The notes beneath the pieces were generated by a model. The model did not search any database. It saw nothing but the letters and a program-made list of their open reading frames with translations, and was not told the origin of the DNA. Positions 47,076 through 63,400 of a stretch of 64,000 nucleotides of DNA are shown piece by piece. The stretch's first letter is position 1; each line of letters starts with the position of its first letter. The position numbers were made by a program, and so were the translations under genes. This DNA is from Drosophila persimilis (Eukaryota > Arthropoda > Insecta > Diptera > Drosophilidae): positions 13,392,001-13,456,000 of the forward strand of contig NW_020825298.1 in the NCBI RefSeq assembly GCF_003286085.1, in the 5' to 3' direction.

Positions 47076-49059
47076 ATTTCTTCGTTAAATTTTCTAATGA
47101 ATGACAAGTTCTTCATAATTTGCTGTGGAGTAAATATTATCGCTTAACATATTCGGTTGGGTTGGATATTCTAGTCCTCTTTTTAAACAACTAGTCACAG
47201 AGACTATCTTCACGGATTTTGTGGGTTCCACATTCGTTGGGTGTATTTCTCTATTTCAGCCAGTTCAGTAACCGGACAGCCTGTTCGCAGTTTTCACATT
47301 TTTGGTATTGGTATTTTCTTTCTTAGCAATGCAATGATCTTATTCGTGGAAGTTTCCAGAGGCTACGCAAGTCGATTGGCAGATCAAAGATTGTCCCAGG
47401 AAGATAGAACATTTAGTAAAAGAATCCGGATAGGATAGCTGCTCGCATCAGGTCTGCCGACGTAAAAATCGGAAGATCCAAAACGTTACAACAACGGGGC
47501 GAAACCCGTCCATGTGTGACGGGCACTTAGCGAATATAACCTAACCCAACAGATAATTCAACTATAAGACTATGTAAAGAGTAAAACGTTAGCAGCCAAA
47601 AGACTAAGACTTCGAATAAAGGTGCTTCCATCTAGGATGGAAACGTGAGTATCCATCCAGGAGTGTCACGTGATAATGGACATTCTGCATTGCGCAGAAG
47701 ATCCGCATGTTGGTAGGGTACAACTGTTTATAAACTCCACTGCTCCGAGAAGTATTCAGATATCTCCGTACAAGATTTTGACGGGCATAACATGACAGTG
47801 ATTTAGAACAGCTGGTAGAAGAGGAGTATATTTTATAGTTGCAGCAGAAGATAGGCTATCGCTAGATAGCCAAAGAGAACATGGTACAGGAGAATCCATA
47901 GAATATAATAAAATAGCCAATTCACTAATTTAAAATTGTTCAGATTTCCCAATTCAGACCAAAGCTTAATAATTTTATGCTCATCAACTGCTTTTTGAAG
48001 AATGGAGCATGTGTGAATCAGTGTTTCACATCTGCCAAAAATGCCACCGTTCCCCCGGGTCGTGCTCAGTGTGTACACATACATATTATTATACATACAA
48101 TAAAACATCGATGTAAGCTTCGATGTTTCTGCAGGTAATTGATTATCGATATTTCTCTTTCACTATATATAAATTATCTATATTAATCCTTATAAGCGTA
48201 AATGTTAATGTTTCAAGACATCTGATGATATTGTATAAAATTCGGTGTGGGTATTGATAGTGAATTCACAAAAAAAAACAACGTATGTATATTTTTACAC
48301 ATTTCTGTATCTACATATACATCTTTCCATATGTACATACATATGTGTATAATTTTACGTATGTATACATACGGATTAACACAAATAAATTCTTAAATAC
48401 AATTAAAATCTTAATTGTTTTTAATGATCCATATTAATATATGGATAAGAAACTCTGGACAAGTAAGTTTTCTTTTATTGAAGATGAATTTTGCACAGAA
48501 ACTGTTGTAACCAATATACAGCTGTACATATATATACCTATAAAGCTATACATATTTGTAGTAGGTTCGATTCTTTATGGAAACACTTCGCTCAACAGGC
48601 TGTAGTTTTTTATAGCTCAACCAAACTATCAGTGGTGCCATAAAAATCATTAGAAATTTTTACTCTACAAATGTAACAAATCGGTGAACAAATCCAAACC
48701 CATGTACATATTTCAATAGGAATTTTTTCGTTGGGGATCTAGAGGAAAGCCAACAACGCAATTCCTCGAAAGTATCGTGTGTCACTTGTTATAAAAATTG
48801 AAAATTTATGTCTCACAATCCTGCAAAATAATATAACTGAAAACGACATAGTTCCGGTAAAAAAAAAATATGTAGCAGTATAATAATAACGAGAAGTAGT
48901 AACGTAATTTGTGGGAGATACCGATATATCGTATAAGAAATATCGATAAGGTGTTGATCGAATCAGACTCACATGTCGTAATTAATAACGGCCATACCGA
49001 CCATAAAATAGATACTAATGAGCTTTTTTTGTAGTTAAATTAGTCACATACATTTGCGG
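47076..49059. other. Gene-free stretch between receptor genes and CD98hc
   Basis: No supported gene. Around 47440-47550 there is a GC-richer patch ending in ATATAACCTAACCCAAC, like the 3' ends of the LOA remnants, so it is probably another retroelement tail. From 48050 to 48400 the DNA has ACATATGT/ATGTATAC microsatellites. Confidence 0.45.
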
Positions 49060-49334
49060 ATTACGTTTTCAGCCAAAACCTTTCGTTTTTAGGTACTCCC
49101 GTTTTCACAAATTTTTGCTATCGATATGCGCAAGAATGTATTTTTTGGGCAGTGTTCCCATAATCGAATCGGGATGCGTCAGCTGTTTGCACGAAAACGA
49201 AAAGCGTTGCTGACCCGCCCAATTATGTCCAAGCCAAATTTCAGTTTGGGTTAAACAAAATTATTTATTAATAAGGCACAAGCTATATTGACCTGGGAAT
49301 ACAATTTATATTAATGCATCAATAAGTCATCCAT
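49060..49334 (+). repeat. Unclassified interspersed element, copy 2
   Basis: It begins near GGATTACGTTTTCAGCC and ends in TTAATGCATCAATAAGTCAT. Copy 3 shares both ends in reverse, so these are probably the real element borders. No clear terminal inverted repeat is seen. The left end (GGATTACG) and the inverted right end (GGATGACT) share only four to six bases. It lies 220 bases before the CD98hc start codon, within or beside its 5' region. Confidence 0.75.
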
Positions 49335-49553
49335 TTTCCATACGTGATTGTTACGCGTAAGATGATAATGTTACATGTACTTAGAAGAACATTTCTTTTG
49401 CAGCGAAAATCAAATGAAAATTGGCTTCCTGCCCTTCCTCCCCCTGGGTACGCCCTTGTTTACAGCACTTTTCAACCTGGAATTTGTTCATATATACATA
49501 TAATGTAATAATTATATATATTTTTTCCAACTTATTTCAGAAGCATCTATAAT

Positions 49554-52372
49554 ATGAATAAAATGGGAGTACCAACGGAATCTACATTTCTTGATGTTCA
49601 GCTGCCCAAAACTCTTCTTGAATCACCTTCAACATCGACTTTTTTGCCAGATGAAGAGGCTGCTTTTTGTCCATTACTTTCAAGTAGAATGTTAGGTCCC
49701 ATAGCACATCCATTGAGCCCTAATCATATGGATACAGACGGTATTACCTCAAATTGCCAAATCAGTTTAGACTGTAAGGCCGAGTCAAGTTCTACCGACA
49801 GTAGTAGCGGGATAGCTATCGACGTTCAGGAATCTGCTACCACCAACCTATTTCATAATGGAAGCTATCAACATCTACAAAATAACAATATTAATAAAGA
49901 AGAGGTAATTTACTTGTATTTTATTTTAACTCTAGACTTCCTCAAAAACTAGTAAGGAAACCAATGTTGTCACATGAGTTGAAAATTAACTATATATTTT
50001 AGCAACGAAAACGATAAAGGACTTCTCCTTAGTGCTCCTACGTGCCCTCGAACATAAGTCTGCACAAACTGTGAGCGTTTTATTAATAACAAAGAAGAAT
50101 ATGACATAGAGCCATAAAATCTCGCACCAACGAAAAGGTGCTTCATGGCAGAAGTCTTTGCATTTTCGGATGAAGCGGAAAACGAAAACGAACACTTTAA
50201 GCAGTTTGAGGTGTGACTAGTATCCTTCTATTACATCCACTATATCATTTGATTTAGCTCTTAATCGTTTAATCTTAATAGTTTAATCGGTTCTGAAAGG
50301 TCATAATTTCCAACTCTGAACCAATTTACCAAGCACGCTTGTTCATATCTGAGGCAATTTATACCTTCAAAATATATTTTTTTCGAGATTAGTTTAAATT
50401 GACAAAGCGAGAAGAATGAGAATGCGTTTTCATAAAAATGATTGGTTTCTTCCAACATTAGCTGTGAAGCTGCAAGTATCAAAAAAGTGGTACGAAAATT
50501 TCAAACGTCGTTCTCAAAAATACTTTGTCATTTGTAGTAATTTGGTATTAATTTATTAATTAATTGGTATTGTCTTACGTTTGGTACAATGAGATTATCT
50601 GATTTTGTAACAGCCATTTCTGCTTAAAATTATTCGATGGCTTTTTAACTAAAGGTCCTTCAGAATGGCTAAATATGGCTTTCGGATTTATGAAGACACA
50701 AGTTATGGGTACAGTCGGCTTAGAGTGCTTATAGAGTACAGAGGAAAATTAATCTGTTTTGGACCGATTTCGCTAATTGTTTAAGTTTAATATAAAAGTG
50801 GACGTACGCTTACAGTACGTTTACTGAGTACCGGGTATAAGTATGGCACAGACTCAAGAGTCACAACAAACAACAGGTTTATCTTTCACAGATCGACAAA
50901 TTCCTAGGTTAATTTAGATACGTTATTAAATGTTCAGAAGTATAACTTTTTTTCATAGTATTTTGAAAGTTTACATAAATTGTTTATTTTCTTTATTGTA
51001 AAACTAGGATACACACTTCATTGGAAAAAAATCGAAAGACGCTCCCTCATTTGTATCATGGAACTGGCCGCTAATACGGAAATGTACTTTTTTTATTTTT
51101 GTCTCTACTATTTTAGCTATGTGCTCGATAGTTGTTGCAAAAATATCTACTATGCCCAAGTCTTGTAATCCAAAGTAAGCTGGCAAATTATTTAAAATGT
51201 ACGTATAACTTATGATTCTGTAATTTTACAGAACAACTTGGTACCGTGGAGGCGTATTCTATGAAATGGGATTTCAGGATTCTGAGTATGAAGGAATTAG
51301 CGATATAGGTGGAATAATCAACCGCCTTGATTACCTTTCCTCATTAGGTGTAGCAGCTGTCAGACTGAACTCCATTTTTCTACCAGGAAATATAGATAAT
51401 GTCACATCGGTACTTCACATAGATCCTGCAATTGGGAATGTATCCCAGCTAAAAGTTTTAGCCGATACCTTACAATCTCGAAATATAGCTCTTCTCTTAG
51501 ACATACCATTGCATAATACATTTGTTAATATCCACAGCAACCAAGAAATAGTCTATAATCAAATTACTAAAACACTAACTTCTTGCTTGGACAATGGAGT
51601 GAACGGATTTTATTTAAAAGGACTTGATTTGTTTTCAAATGATTTGATGCTTCTTAAATTCTTAGCAATATGGAAACGTATAGTTGGCGAAAATAGAGTA
51701 CTAATAATAAACGAGAAAGTTTTAAAAGGAAAACCAAGTTCATTCTTAACAGCAATTCAGCAACATGTTGATCTTGTTGACGTTTGCCTAGACCTGGAAG
51801 GTGGCACGAAAAAAATTACCAATCGCATAGAAAATATTTTAGCAAACATGCCACCAGCCGAAGATTCAACATGGATACACTGGTCGATTGTTGATTCCAA
51901 ATTAAAACACCACAACGATCGAGATTCTTTTAATTCGGATAAAATAATGGCTGGCACAATAATGCAGCTTATGCTGCCAGGTACACCAAATATAAAGTAT
52001 GAGGATGATATGAATGGAAAACAATACAGCGTGCATAAGCTAAGTGATAGATCAAAAATTGTCAGCAATATGATATCTCTGCGAAAGCGTTCCCCGTCTA
52101 TATACAAAAGTGTAATTTGTAAGCCAAATAGTAATATTCAAAATACTTTAATACGATATACCAATGATGATACACTTATTATTGTCCGAAACTACCCACG
52201 GAGAAACTCCTTTGCATCTGTTACAAACTTGGGCAGTTATAAAATTACCATGGACTTGACATCGACATTTTATAGTGGCACTCGAATGCTCACTAACGAA
52301 ACTGATAAAATATTTTTCAAAAATTTTGAAATAGATCCGTTTGACACCATTGTTGTTAAATTAGATAAGTAA
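49554..52372 (+). CDS. CD98hc: CD98 heavy chain (SLC3A2 family)
   Basis: CD98hc is a type II membrane glycoprotein that carries light-chain amino-acid transporters to the plasma membrane by a disulfide link. Exons are 49554-49904, 51008-51174 and 51232-52372, giving 552 residues with phases closed; D. melanogaster CD98hc is of similar length. The first 117 residues are a Ser/Thr-rich cytoplasmic tail. The second exon gives the membrane segment (IRKCTFFIFVSTILAMCSIV, residues about 135-155) and then MPKSCNPK, whose Cys fits the light-chain link. The alpha-amylase-like ectodomain starts TTWYRGGVFYEMGFQDSEYE. The catalytic acidic residues of true glycosidases are not in place, as expected. The start follows a 5' untranslated acceptor (TTATTTCAG, ending 49540); a second ATG three codons later is also possible. 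Confidence 0.9.
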
Positions 52373-52528
52373 AACGCATGCTTATTTATTATAGTTGCAG
52401 GTATCTAGACTTCGACTTCTTCAGCCAATTTATGTTTCAGTTCAAATTTAATAAAAATACCAAAATGAATATCTAACGGACAACGAAGCTTTTACTACAC
52501 TTGTAGATCGATTTTTCCAATATCAGCC
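52373..52528. other. 3' flank of CD98hc
   Basis: An AATAAAA at about 52450, some 80 bases after the stop, can serve as the CD98hc poly(A) signal. Confidence 0.5.
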
Positions 52529-53186
52529 ACAGTGGCGAGCACGTGTGGATACATGTTTATCACTTTCCACTTTAAGCGCCTGTAAAATCTTTAAAAACCA
52601 ATCAATCCTTGTGATTTTTTTTTTAAAGATTCATTAATTTATTGAGAATGAAAAAAGACAACAATTTCAATTCAAAGAGATCCTTTTCCTTACGAGATTT
52701 TAATTTGTTCAAAAAATGAGCATGTATCCACTTTTGCACGTTTCAAATTTTTGTACTTTAATAATTTTAAAAAAATATTTGTTCCAAAGGGCCTTAGCTT
52801 TTATCATATTCCGAGTAAGTATTGGCATACTCTCGACTAAATTTAGTAGGTTTAACCAATTGGAGAACGTCCCATGAGTGGACGCTCTGCGTACGATCGG
52901 CCTGACACAGGCAGATAGCCAGAAAACCCTGCCCTCTCACAAAAAGTGGCTGCGCATCTTATATTTACCGAGGAGCATAGGAACTGGACCAGGGAAAATT
53001 TTAAGAAGGTAATTGGGTCAGATATACCAAAGTAAACCGTTTTAAGTCTGATCAAAATGAAAACTACTGATATTTTTTAATGAATCTTAAAAAAAAAAAA
53101 TCACAAGGATTGATTGATTTTTAAAGATTTTACAGGCGCTTAAAGTGAAAAGTGATAAACATGTATCCACACGTGCTCGCCACTGT
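52529..53186 (+). mobile_element. Deleted Tc1/mariner-like element with 110-bp inverted ends
   Basis: The left end ACAGTGGCGAGCACGTGTGG (52529) is the reverse complement of the right end at 53186. The match continues imperfectly for about 110 bases on each side, to roughly 52638 and 53076. The outer CAGTGG and the TA next to the right end suit a Tc1/mariner-type TA insertion; the left TA appears mutated to CA. Inside, the plus strand at about 52939-53030 reads TEEHRNWTRENFKKVIGSDI, a relic of the transposase segment before the second catalytic aspartate. Most of the transposase is missing, so it is non-autonomous. Confidence 0.8.
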
Positions 53187-54296
53187 ATATGATATATAAA
53201 GCATAACATGTATGCAATTTTGAAAGAACTCACAGAGCTTTCCAAATGATCGAGTGTGCTTAAATAATGGTTGCTCCGACGAATATATTGCGTGCAAATT
53301 GCAATCTCTGAAGACGTACATACAGTGTTTTATTAACATAAGGGTTATCAAACTCTTTGGACTAACGCCTAATGAACGCTTAAACCACCCTTTGGGACGG
53401 TTTGTCGACTTCGGGTTAATTTGTCGTTTAGTCGTCCTTCCGAAAGGTCGGAACGAAAAAGAATAACAGGCTGCTGTTAGGCGTTTAAGCCTGTGTTAAA
53501 AAAAAACGGTAATTTTTGCCAACCACCGCCGGAACGGCTGCGTCTGGCCTAATCCATGGCTTATGCCACGAGTCCTCTCCAAGCTTTAAGTTAAGATAAT
53601 CGACAATGTCACCTTTAACAAAAAAATATCTTTAACGAAAAGCGAAAAACATTAAATAATTAAATTATAATTGTTCTCGTAAATAACCTATCGTGCATGC
53701 TCTTGCGGGAAACATGTTATACTCGTAGGCATGTGTGGGATGTGTATTCATGTATATATAAGGTGTTAATTTAATGTGGGCCACAACCGAGATGAAGCTA
53801 TTCAGAGCTCTTGTTAGGGGTCACAGGAGCAGAATTACTAAATATTGAATGAGAAAGGAACCACTTCTCATACACCACTAAGTGTTAAGCATATGCAGCG
53901 GATAGGACGCAGCCAAAATTGTATGGAACGGACTCACTGTTTTCATTGCGTTGCAGTCCGTCTGGCATCTTCAACTATGACCTGTGGTCACTAGTACTTC
54001 CCAATCTTGAGGGACCACACGATCATCTCCACGAAAATTCCCACCAGGCTACTCAAGGGACTTAATGCACTCCAGAAAGTTCGTCTGAATCGGGTTTGAT
54101 GTGCAGTAATTCTGCGCTGCATCCGTAGTATATGAACATCTTTACTTTAATCCACGTGCTCTAATTTGTTCACCCCTACTTAAAGCCTCCACGGGCATGC
54201 GTGGCCTCACAGCCCTGGACCAACTACCGCTCAGGTGGGACTGGAACACAAATTTCTGGTTGACATAAGCTTTTATTTGAATCGATATTCCGAAAG
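53187..54296. other. Intergenic stretch downstream of Cdk1
   Basis: No gene is supported. A partly palindromic patch at about 53365-53495 has AACGCCTAATGAACGC and, inverted, GTTAGGCGTTTAAGC. It may be the end of a transposon. The rest is unassigned and somewhat GC-richer than average around 53900-54230. Confidence 0.4.
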
Positions 54297-57466
<3,170 letters not shown>

Positions 57467-57727
57467 ATGACTTATTGATGCATTAACATAAATTTAACAC
57501 CATTACTAGAGCAATTTAGCTTGTGCCTTAATTTTTTCTTAACCCAACCTCGAATTTGGATCGGAAATAATGTGTATCACGCTGTTTACTTTTAGAGCAA
57601 GCAGGTCAGCTGTTTTTGAGTGCCAGAATCGATGACTAAACGAAACATATCGATGACAAAATTTTTGAAAACAGGAGCAACTTATAACGAATACTTAACG
57701 TTTTGACTGAAACGTAATCCGATATCA
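57467..57727 (-). repeat. Unclassified interspersed element, copy 3
   Basis: In reverse orientation it starts CGGATTACGTTTCAGTCAAA and ends TGCATCAATAAGTCATCCAT, the same borders as copy 2. Its middle part (CATCGATTCTGGCA, ACAGCGTGATA) is closer to copy 1. It sits between the divergent Cdk1 and Mob3 genes. Confidence 0.75.
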
Positions 57728-58164
57728 TTCGAATCGATCATATCTACCATTGCGCTGCTAGAAAGCAGCGTTAACTAGAAAGCCCACCTAACGCAGTTGT
57801 CTCTCTCGCTCTTACCGCATGCTCTTCCCAAAAGGCTATCCTTGCTTTTGCAACTAGTCAGTTAGCAATGTCTAATGTCATAAGACTGTTAGTAGCGAAC
57901 AATTTTCCTGTACTGGGCACTAGGAAGTTGGTGATAAAAATATACATATATTCAAGTTCAAGTTAAAAGCAGTAGTTAACTTGAATTGCTTTAATGAATA
58001 CCGTTATTATTTTGTCCACCCATCGATAGTACTCTCGATTGTTTTCACATTGCGTTGTACATTCACTAGAGTAGTATAAAAAACGTAAATATTTATGTAT
58101 TAATTCACGTTAAAATGTAATGCCAATTGTATATTACTACCTGTGTTTCGAACTAAACAATAAT
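57728..58164. other. Mob3 upstream region
   Basis: A TATAAA at 58075-58080 lies 85 bases before the Mob3 start codon, and CATCGATAG (near-DRE) lies at about 58021. Either may belong to the Mob3 promoter. Confidence 0.4.
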
Positions 58165-61083
58165 ATGGCTTTAAATGGATTTGTTGAGTTCTTTCAAAAA
58201 GGAAAAGTACGATAGTCAACCAAATGAATATTTATACAGCGTCTGCCCCGTCATCTGCATTTTTAAAAATCAAAACATCTATTTGCAGACTTTTAGGCCC
58301 AAAAAACGATTTGCGGCAGGCACAATTAGATATTCTCTCTACAAACAAGCCCAGGCTAGTCTTCAATCTGGCATAAATTTACGTCAGGTGGTGCGGTTAC
58401 CTCCAGGGGAGAACATGAATGACTGGCTAGCGGTGCATGGTAAGTGGTCATTGCAGCTGTTAACAATCTCTACACGAACAAAAGTTCTAAATGTAAAATT
58501 TTTTCGATTTTAATACAAAGTTGTGGACTTCTTCAATCGTATCAACCTTATTTACGGTACTGTTTCCGAGTATTGCGATGAATCAACATGTCCAACTATG
58601 TCTGGAGGCTCACGTTATGAGTATTTGTGGGCAGATGGAGAGATGTAAGTTTTTATGCACCTTACCAAATTGATATCAAAATATGATTAGCTGCAGAATT
58701 ACATCATACCACGTTTTATCATTATGATTCAGTTTGGGCATTCCTAAGAGCGATATGGGTTTCCTTCAGATATTGCAGATCGGTTGAAAAAATAACGACA
58801 TAACTCCGCCTCAAATGTGGCTCACAGGAATAGTCGATGAGCAATCCCAGGAAGAAACTTTCCGGTAGGCTCTGCCTGGCTCCAAATTGGCGATGATTTC
58901 TTCAATGACACACCCGCTTCTGTCAAACTTAAATGAGAATTTTGGGTTGGATTGGATTCTTGAATTCAAAAACCAAAATACCGAATCTAAGTCTGCCACT
59001 GAAAGTGAAGTGATGTTCTGTATCTCCGCAACTCAATTCGAGAGATGCATTTACACATTTACGTCTACAACTTCGATGGTTCTTTATCCAGAGGTTAATT
59101 GATGGGTGCGTGTTGCGATCCATTATAGCGTTCGTAGTTCCGATATCGAATTTTCCGGGTTTATCAGTACTCATAGTGCATCCTTTTTGTTATGAAGGGC
59201 TCCCTCGATGGTGGCTACTAGCGAATGCAGTATCGTTTCCACCGATTACCCTTTTGGTGTAAGCATACTGGTTTGTTGACATCAGTCCCCTACATAATTC
59301 CTGATGTGTAAATCCAGCAGTTTTTTCAAAGTTTTTAATTGAAATTTTTACCTTTCTTAATTTACTGTTTCAGCTATAAAAAACCAGTTGCTCTCCCGGC
59401 TCAAAAATATATTGAACACCTAATGGACTGGATTGAGACTCAAATTAACAATGAAGCCTTGTTTCCCGTATCCACTGGTAAGTACGTGTAAATTCGAATA
59501 CAACAATGAATTATATTCAAAAAAAAGAAAACTTTAAGCCTTTGCGCAGTGGGTCAAACGGCTAATCTAGCCTATATCGTCGAAAGTAAAAAAAGATCGT
59601 CTTCGTGACTAACAATTTCTGACTTCTAGAAAAAAAATGAACGTTTTGAGGCAGACAATAAAACAACAAAAATGCATTTAAAAAACTGCAAACAAAAAAC
59701 AATGGTGTTTTACTATTTGATAATCAGAACGAACAAATTTACCAACTGATACTTGTTTTAGCCTACAAGAGTCTAGTCATTTTTAGATAAACTCTACGGA
59801 GCAATGCCAAAAACAGCAGTAAAGTCAAAAGTTATTGCTGTGGGAGCACTTAAGTCTGGCACTGTATACGTATGAATTTATCCGAATAATAATAATATAT
59901 AATATTTATGATATTTTTTCAGGTGTTCCATTTCCAAAAACTTTTGTTGCACTTTGTCGTAAAATTCTAACGCGATTGTTCCGTGTTTTCGTACACGTCT
60001 ACATTCACCATTTTGACAGAATCGTGAGCATCGGCGCTGTAAGTAATTTCAATTTGTTATAAACCGATAGTTAATGTAAGCCATTAAGGATATATGTAAT
60101 TTCTACTCTCATGATAATAATTATTATCTATTATTTATTACATAGTAAGATACACTTTCTCAGCTAAACTGACAACGTTTTCTAGGCGCAATTCTATTTT
60201 TAGAAACTTTTTGTATAATTTATCCATCTATTTAGTTCCTCCTTCCTCGCTCACGAAACTGTCTGTGCAGTACCGGTATCCAAAAAATTAACTTATTCTT
60301 CTGTAGTTACTTATCAGAATGCTTACTCAGTAAGCTCAGCAATCCCTTTTTCTCGGATACGACCGAATTGTTGTAGAGTGAAGACTACTTGCGACGTGTC
60401 GGTTTATATTGGATCAACTGTATGCTGCATTTTGTAAATCCGTGCTTATGAAGCTGAATGACCACATTAGGGATTTTGATGGGTCCGCTCTCTACTCGTA
60501 GTCTGACGTCATTAAAGGAACGTAAATTTTCTTTTTTGTCCGATAAGATCTGGGAAACATCCCTAGTTCATCGAGAAGTTTCTTTATCTTGTAAATTAGG
60601 GGAGTTAGGTGGAAGGGGGTGGGACCTTTTCAAGCGGCCATATACATAACTACATCGCTACGAGCTGAAGCAAGCATCCTAGGTTGTTCGGATCATGCTT
60701 TTGGTCTCATAAACCAGTGAACTTTATCAGATTTTAGACGCACACTCGCTTTTCCTTTTCCATATGTAAACCGAGAGGGTGCACTATAATCTTTTCCCAG
60801 TAGAGAATGTTCTCTCCTTTCATCCCTACTCCTAGAATCGGATATATTATTGTCGGAGCACTATAGTATTCTGCTCTTTATAAATCTACGTTTCCTTGGC
60901 TGCTTTTGCGATCTTAACTCGGTGAATAACATGCTCCTACATTTTGTTTATTTACAGGAGGCGCACGTTAATGCTTGCTATAAACATTTTTATTATTTTG
61001 TAAAAGAATTCGATATGATATCAAGCAAGGAATTGGAGCCATTGCACGAAATGACGTCTCGGATTTGCAAAGACAAAGATTGA
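58165..61083 (+). CDS. Mob3: MOB kinase activator-like 3
   Basis: MOB proteins are small zinc-binding adaptors of NDR/LATS-type and STRIPAK-linked kinases. Exons are 58165-58206, 58289-58439, 58521-58644, 59374-59477, 59923-60038 and 60958-61083, giving 220 residues with all phases closed. The first exon is [14 protein letters not shown], and the second begins [20 protein letters not shown] as in human MOB3 proteins. The zinc ligands are visible: two Cys in [10 protein letters not shown] and two His in [32 protein letters not shown] and [20 protein letters not shown] are family hallmarks. The first intron is only 82 bases; the third (729 bases) and last (919 bases) carry degenerate repeat DNA. 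The length fits the family. Confidence 0.96.
58805..59185 (-). mobile_element. Retroelement-like fragment in Mob3 intron 3
   Basis: On the minus strand two overlapping open frames (59174-58929, and 58999-58811) together read as decayed coding DNA, for example [20 protein letters not shown]. It is not Mob3 and has no start or splice context. A gag-like piece of an LTR element is possible, but I cannot name it. Confidence 0.3.
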
Positions 61084-61296
61084 ACATAATGATTGTACAT
61101 GCTTTTATTTATTTTAAGCTTCATGAATACGAGAGTATTTCTTGTATTCATTCGGAATCTCTGTGTAGAAAATAAATTGCAAAAGCAAAAGAAAAAGGAA
61201 ACTATATTGTGAAAAGGTGTGACGCTCTGCATCAATAGAATAAATAAATAAATTGATCGCATAAAGCGGAAAACCCATAACAAGATCCAAACTTTT

Positions 61297-62380
61297 TATA
61301 CCCGATACTCAAAATGAGTATTGGGGTATATTAGATTTGTGGTAAAAGTGTATGTGTGTAACGTCCACAAGGAATCGTTTCCGACTCCATAAAGTATATA
61401 TATTCTTGATCAGCATCAATAGCCGAGTCGATTGAGCCATGTCTGTCTGTCCGTCCGTCCGTCTGTCCGTCTGTCCGTCCGTCCGTCTGTCCGTCTGTCC
61501 GTCCCCTTCAGCGCCTAATGCTCAAAGACTATAAGAGCTAGAGCAACGATGTTTTGGATCCAGACTTCTGTGATATGTCACTGCTCCAAAAATATTTCAA
61601 AACTTTGCCCCGCCCACTTCCGCCCCTACAAAGGGCGAATATCTGTGGCTTCCACAATTTTAAAGATACAAGAAAACCAAAAACGCAGAATCGTAGAGAA
61701 TGACCATATCTTTTAGACTGCAGAATCTGAATTGGATCGTATTATTATTATAGCCAGCATCACGAAAACAATTTAATTTTTTCTCGCCCTGTCTCTCTCT
61801 AACACACACGTAGCATAGGCGGCTTTGCTTAGAGTAAAACATTAGCGCCTAGATCTCAGAGACTATAAAAGCTAGAGCAACCAAATTTGGTATCCACACT
61901 CCTAATATATCGGACCGAGACGAGTTTGTTTCAAAATTTCGCCACACCCCCTTCCGCCTCCGCAAAGGATGCAGATCTGGGGATATTCATAGATCTCAGA
62001 GACTATTAAGGCTAGAGTAACCAAATTTGGTATCCGCACTCCTGTTAGATCTCACTATAAAACGTATATCTCAAAATTTCGCCCCACCCCCTCCCGCCCA
62101 CACAAAGGACGAAAATCTGTTGCATCCACAATATTGCAAATTCGAGTAAACTAAAAACGCAGAATCATAGAGAATGACCATATCTATCAGATTGCTGAAT
62201 CTGGATCAGATCAGATTATTTTTATAGCGAAAGGAAACAAATCAATTTGCACTGGCTACGCAGCGCCCGACGTCACGCTCAGACTGATTTTCTGTCTCTC
62301 TCGCACGCACTCTTTGTCGTGTCGATTAATATAAGCGGCGTCTGCCGGAGGAGAGCCATACTGACTTAGTATCGGGTATA
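61297..62380 (+). repeat. Hairpin-ended interspersed repeat, apparently full length
   Basis: It starts TATACCCGATACTC and ends AGTATCGGGTATA, a perfect 13-bp inverted repeat at the two ends. The first 34 bases also form their own near-perfect hairpin (TATACCCGATACTC, loop, GAGTATTGGGGTATA). The block AAGTATATATATTCTTGATC and the GTCTGTCCGTCC run (61441-61505) follow. After that come internal near-repeats of ACTATAAAAGCTAGAGCAAC / CCAAATTTGGTATCC and CGCCCCACCCCCT. This is a type common in Drosophila genomes, probably a DINE/INE-like non-autonomous element; the family name is unverified. There is no coding capacity. Confidence 0.75.
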
Positions 62381-63011
62381 ACTGTAGAGTTGCGGTGTCC
62401 GCAGCAACTCACAACGTTCCCCCTCGTTTTTGACTGTTCCTGACAGTCTACAGCTAGTATGAAATAAAATTGTTATTTCCGTATATTTTTCCTGTTTATT
62501 TGTATTTATTAAGAAAGAGCATCGAGTTCAATTTTATTGCCAGAGATTCGGCACTAAGTCAAGATACCTCACAATACCCGTAGAAGGGTATGAGGCCGGT
62601 GTTCGGCTGCGAGAGGGGAGAGTGACAGACAGGGATGCGGCTCAGCTTATGCTTTGCCAACGTAGCCAAGACGGTGAGACGGTGAGGGAGTGGTCGATTT
62701 AAAAAAGAATACAAAAAAAAATATTTTTCGAGCCCGTAGCCCTTAGATATGTTATGTAAGGTCCGACTGTAAGAAATAAAGACAGTTTTTAAACAGAACT
62801 TAACGCAAATGTATATTTCCTTTAGCAAAATGTAGTATTGTTGTATTTCAACTGTTAATATATCATTAAAATTTTATTGGTGACTTTAACTAACATATGT
62901 AATGGGCACATCAAAAAACAAGGGAATGTCAATTTAAAATTTATTTAAAGTATATTAATTTAGTAAGAGACAAACGCCCGATAGGACGTCAGCGTGCTTA
63001 ATTTATCATGT
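62381..63011. other. Intergenic stretch, nothing recognised
   Basis: Short frames only. The minus-strand frame at 62828-62559 has no recognisable motif. Confidence 0.4.
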
Positions 63012-63400
63012 CTAAAAAGGTATATCTATATCATCTAAATTTGGCAGCGCCATATGTGAGTCCAACTTATACTCGCATTGTTCAGTCCCAGTGTTATCAA
63101 TATCTTGTTTGGAACAATTGTCCCTGTCAAAGTTGTCACAAAAAACATTGTATATTGAGATGCAGCACTCAGTTTCCAAAGTTTCCACTAAGTCGCCAAG
63201 ATCATTTAAAATTGTTTGAGTAAAAGTATTTTTACCAGATTGATTATCCAACCATATTTCAGCAATGGCTAGAAAAAAATAAAAAAATCATTTTAAGAAG
63301 CAGATATATTATACATACTTAAATACGAATGTACATGTCGACCTCCTTTTGCGAAATGATCATTAGCGACAAAAAGTAAAGCTGCCAATGGATGACGAAT
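63012..63400 (-). pseudogene. Unidentified coding-like fragment with a spliced end
   Basis: On the minus strand, 63400-63319 reads LIRHPLAALLFVANDHFAKG and on to HSYL. A GTATGT donor stands at 63318 and a TTTTTTTCTAG acceptor at 63269. The join is in phase (TTA A|CC ATT) and continues IAEIWLDNQSGKNTFTQTIL to an acidic end, LPNLDDIDIPF, with TAG at 63014-63012. This looks like the last two exons of a real protein. However, no in-frame start or acceptor precedes 63400: a stop lies just upstream. I do not recognise the protein. It may be a truncated gene. Confidence 0.4.
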
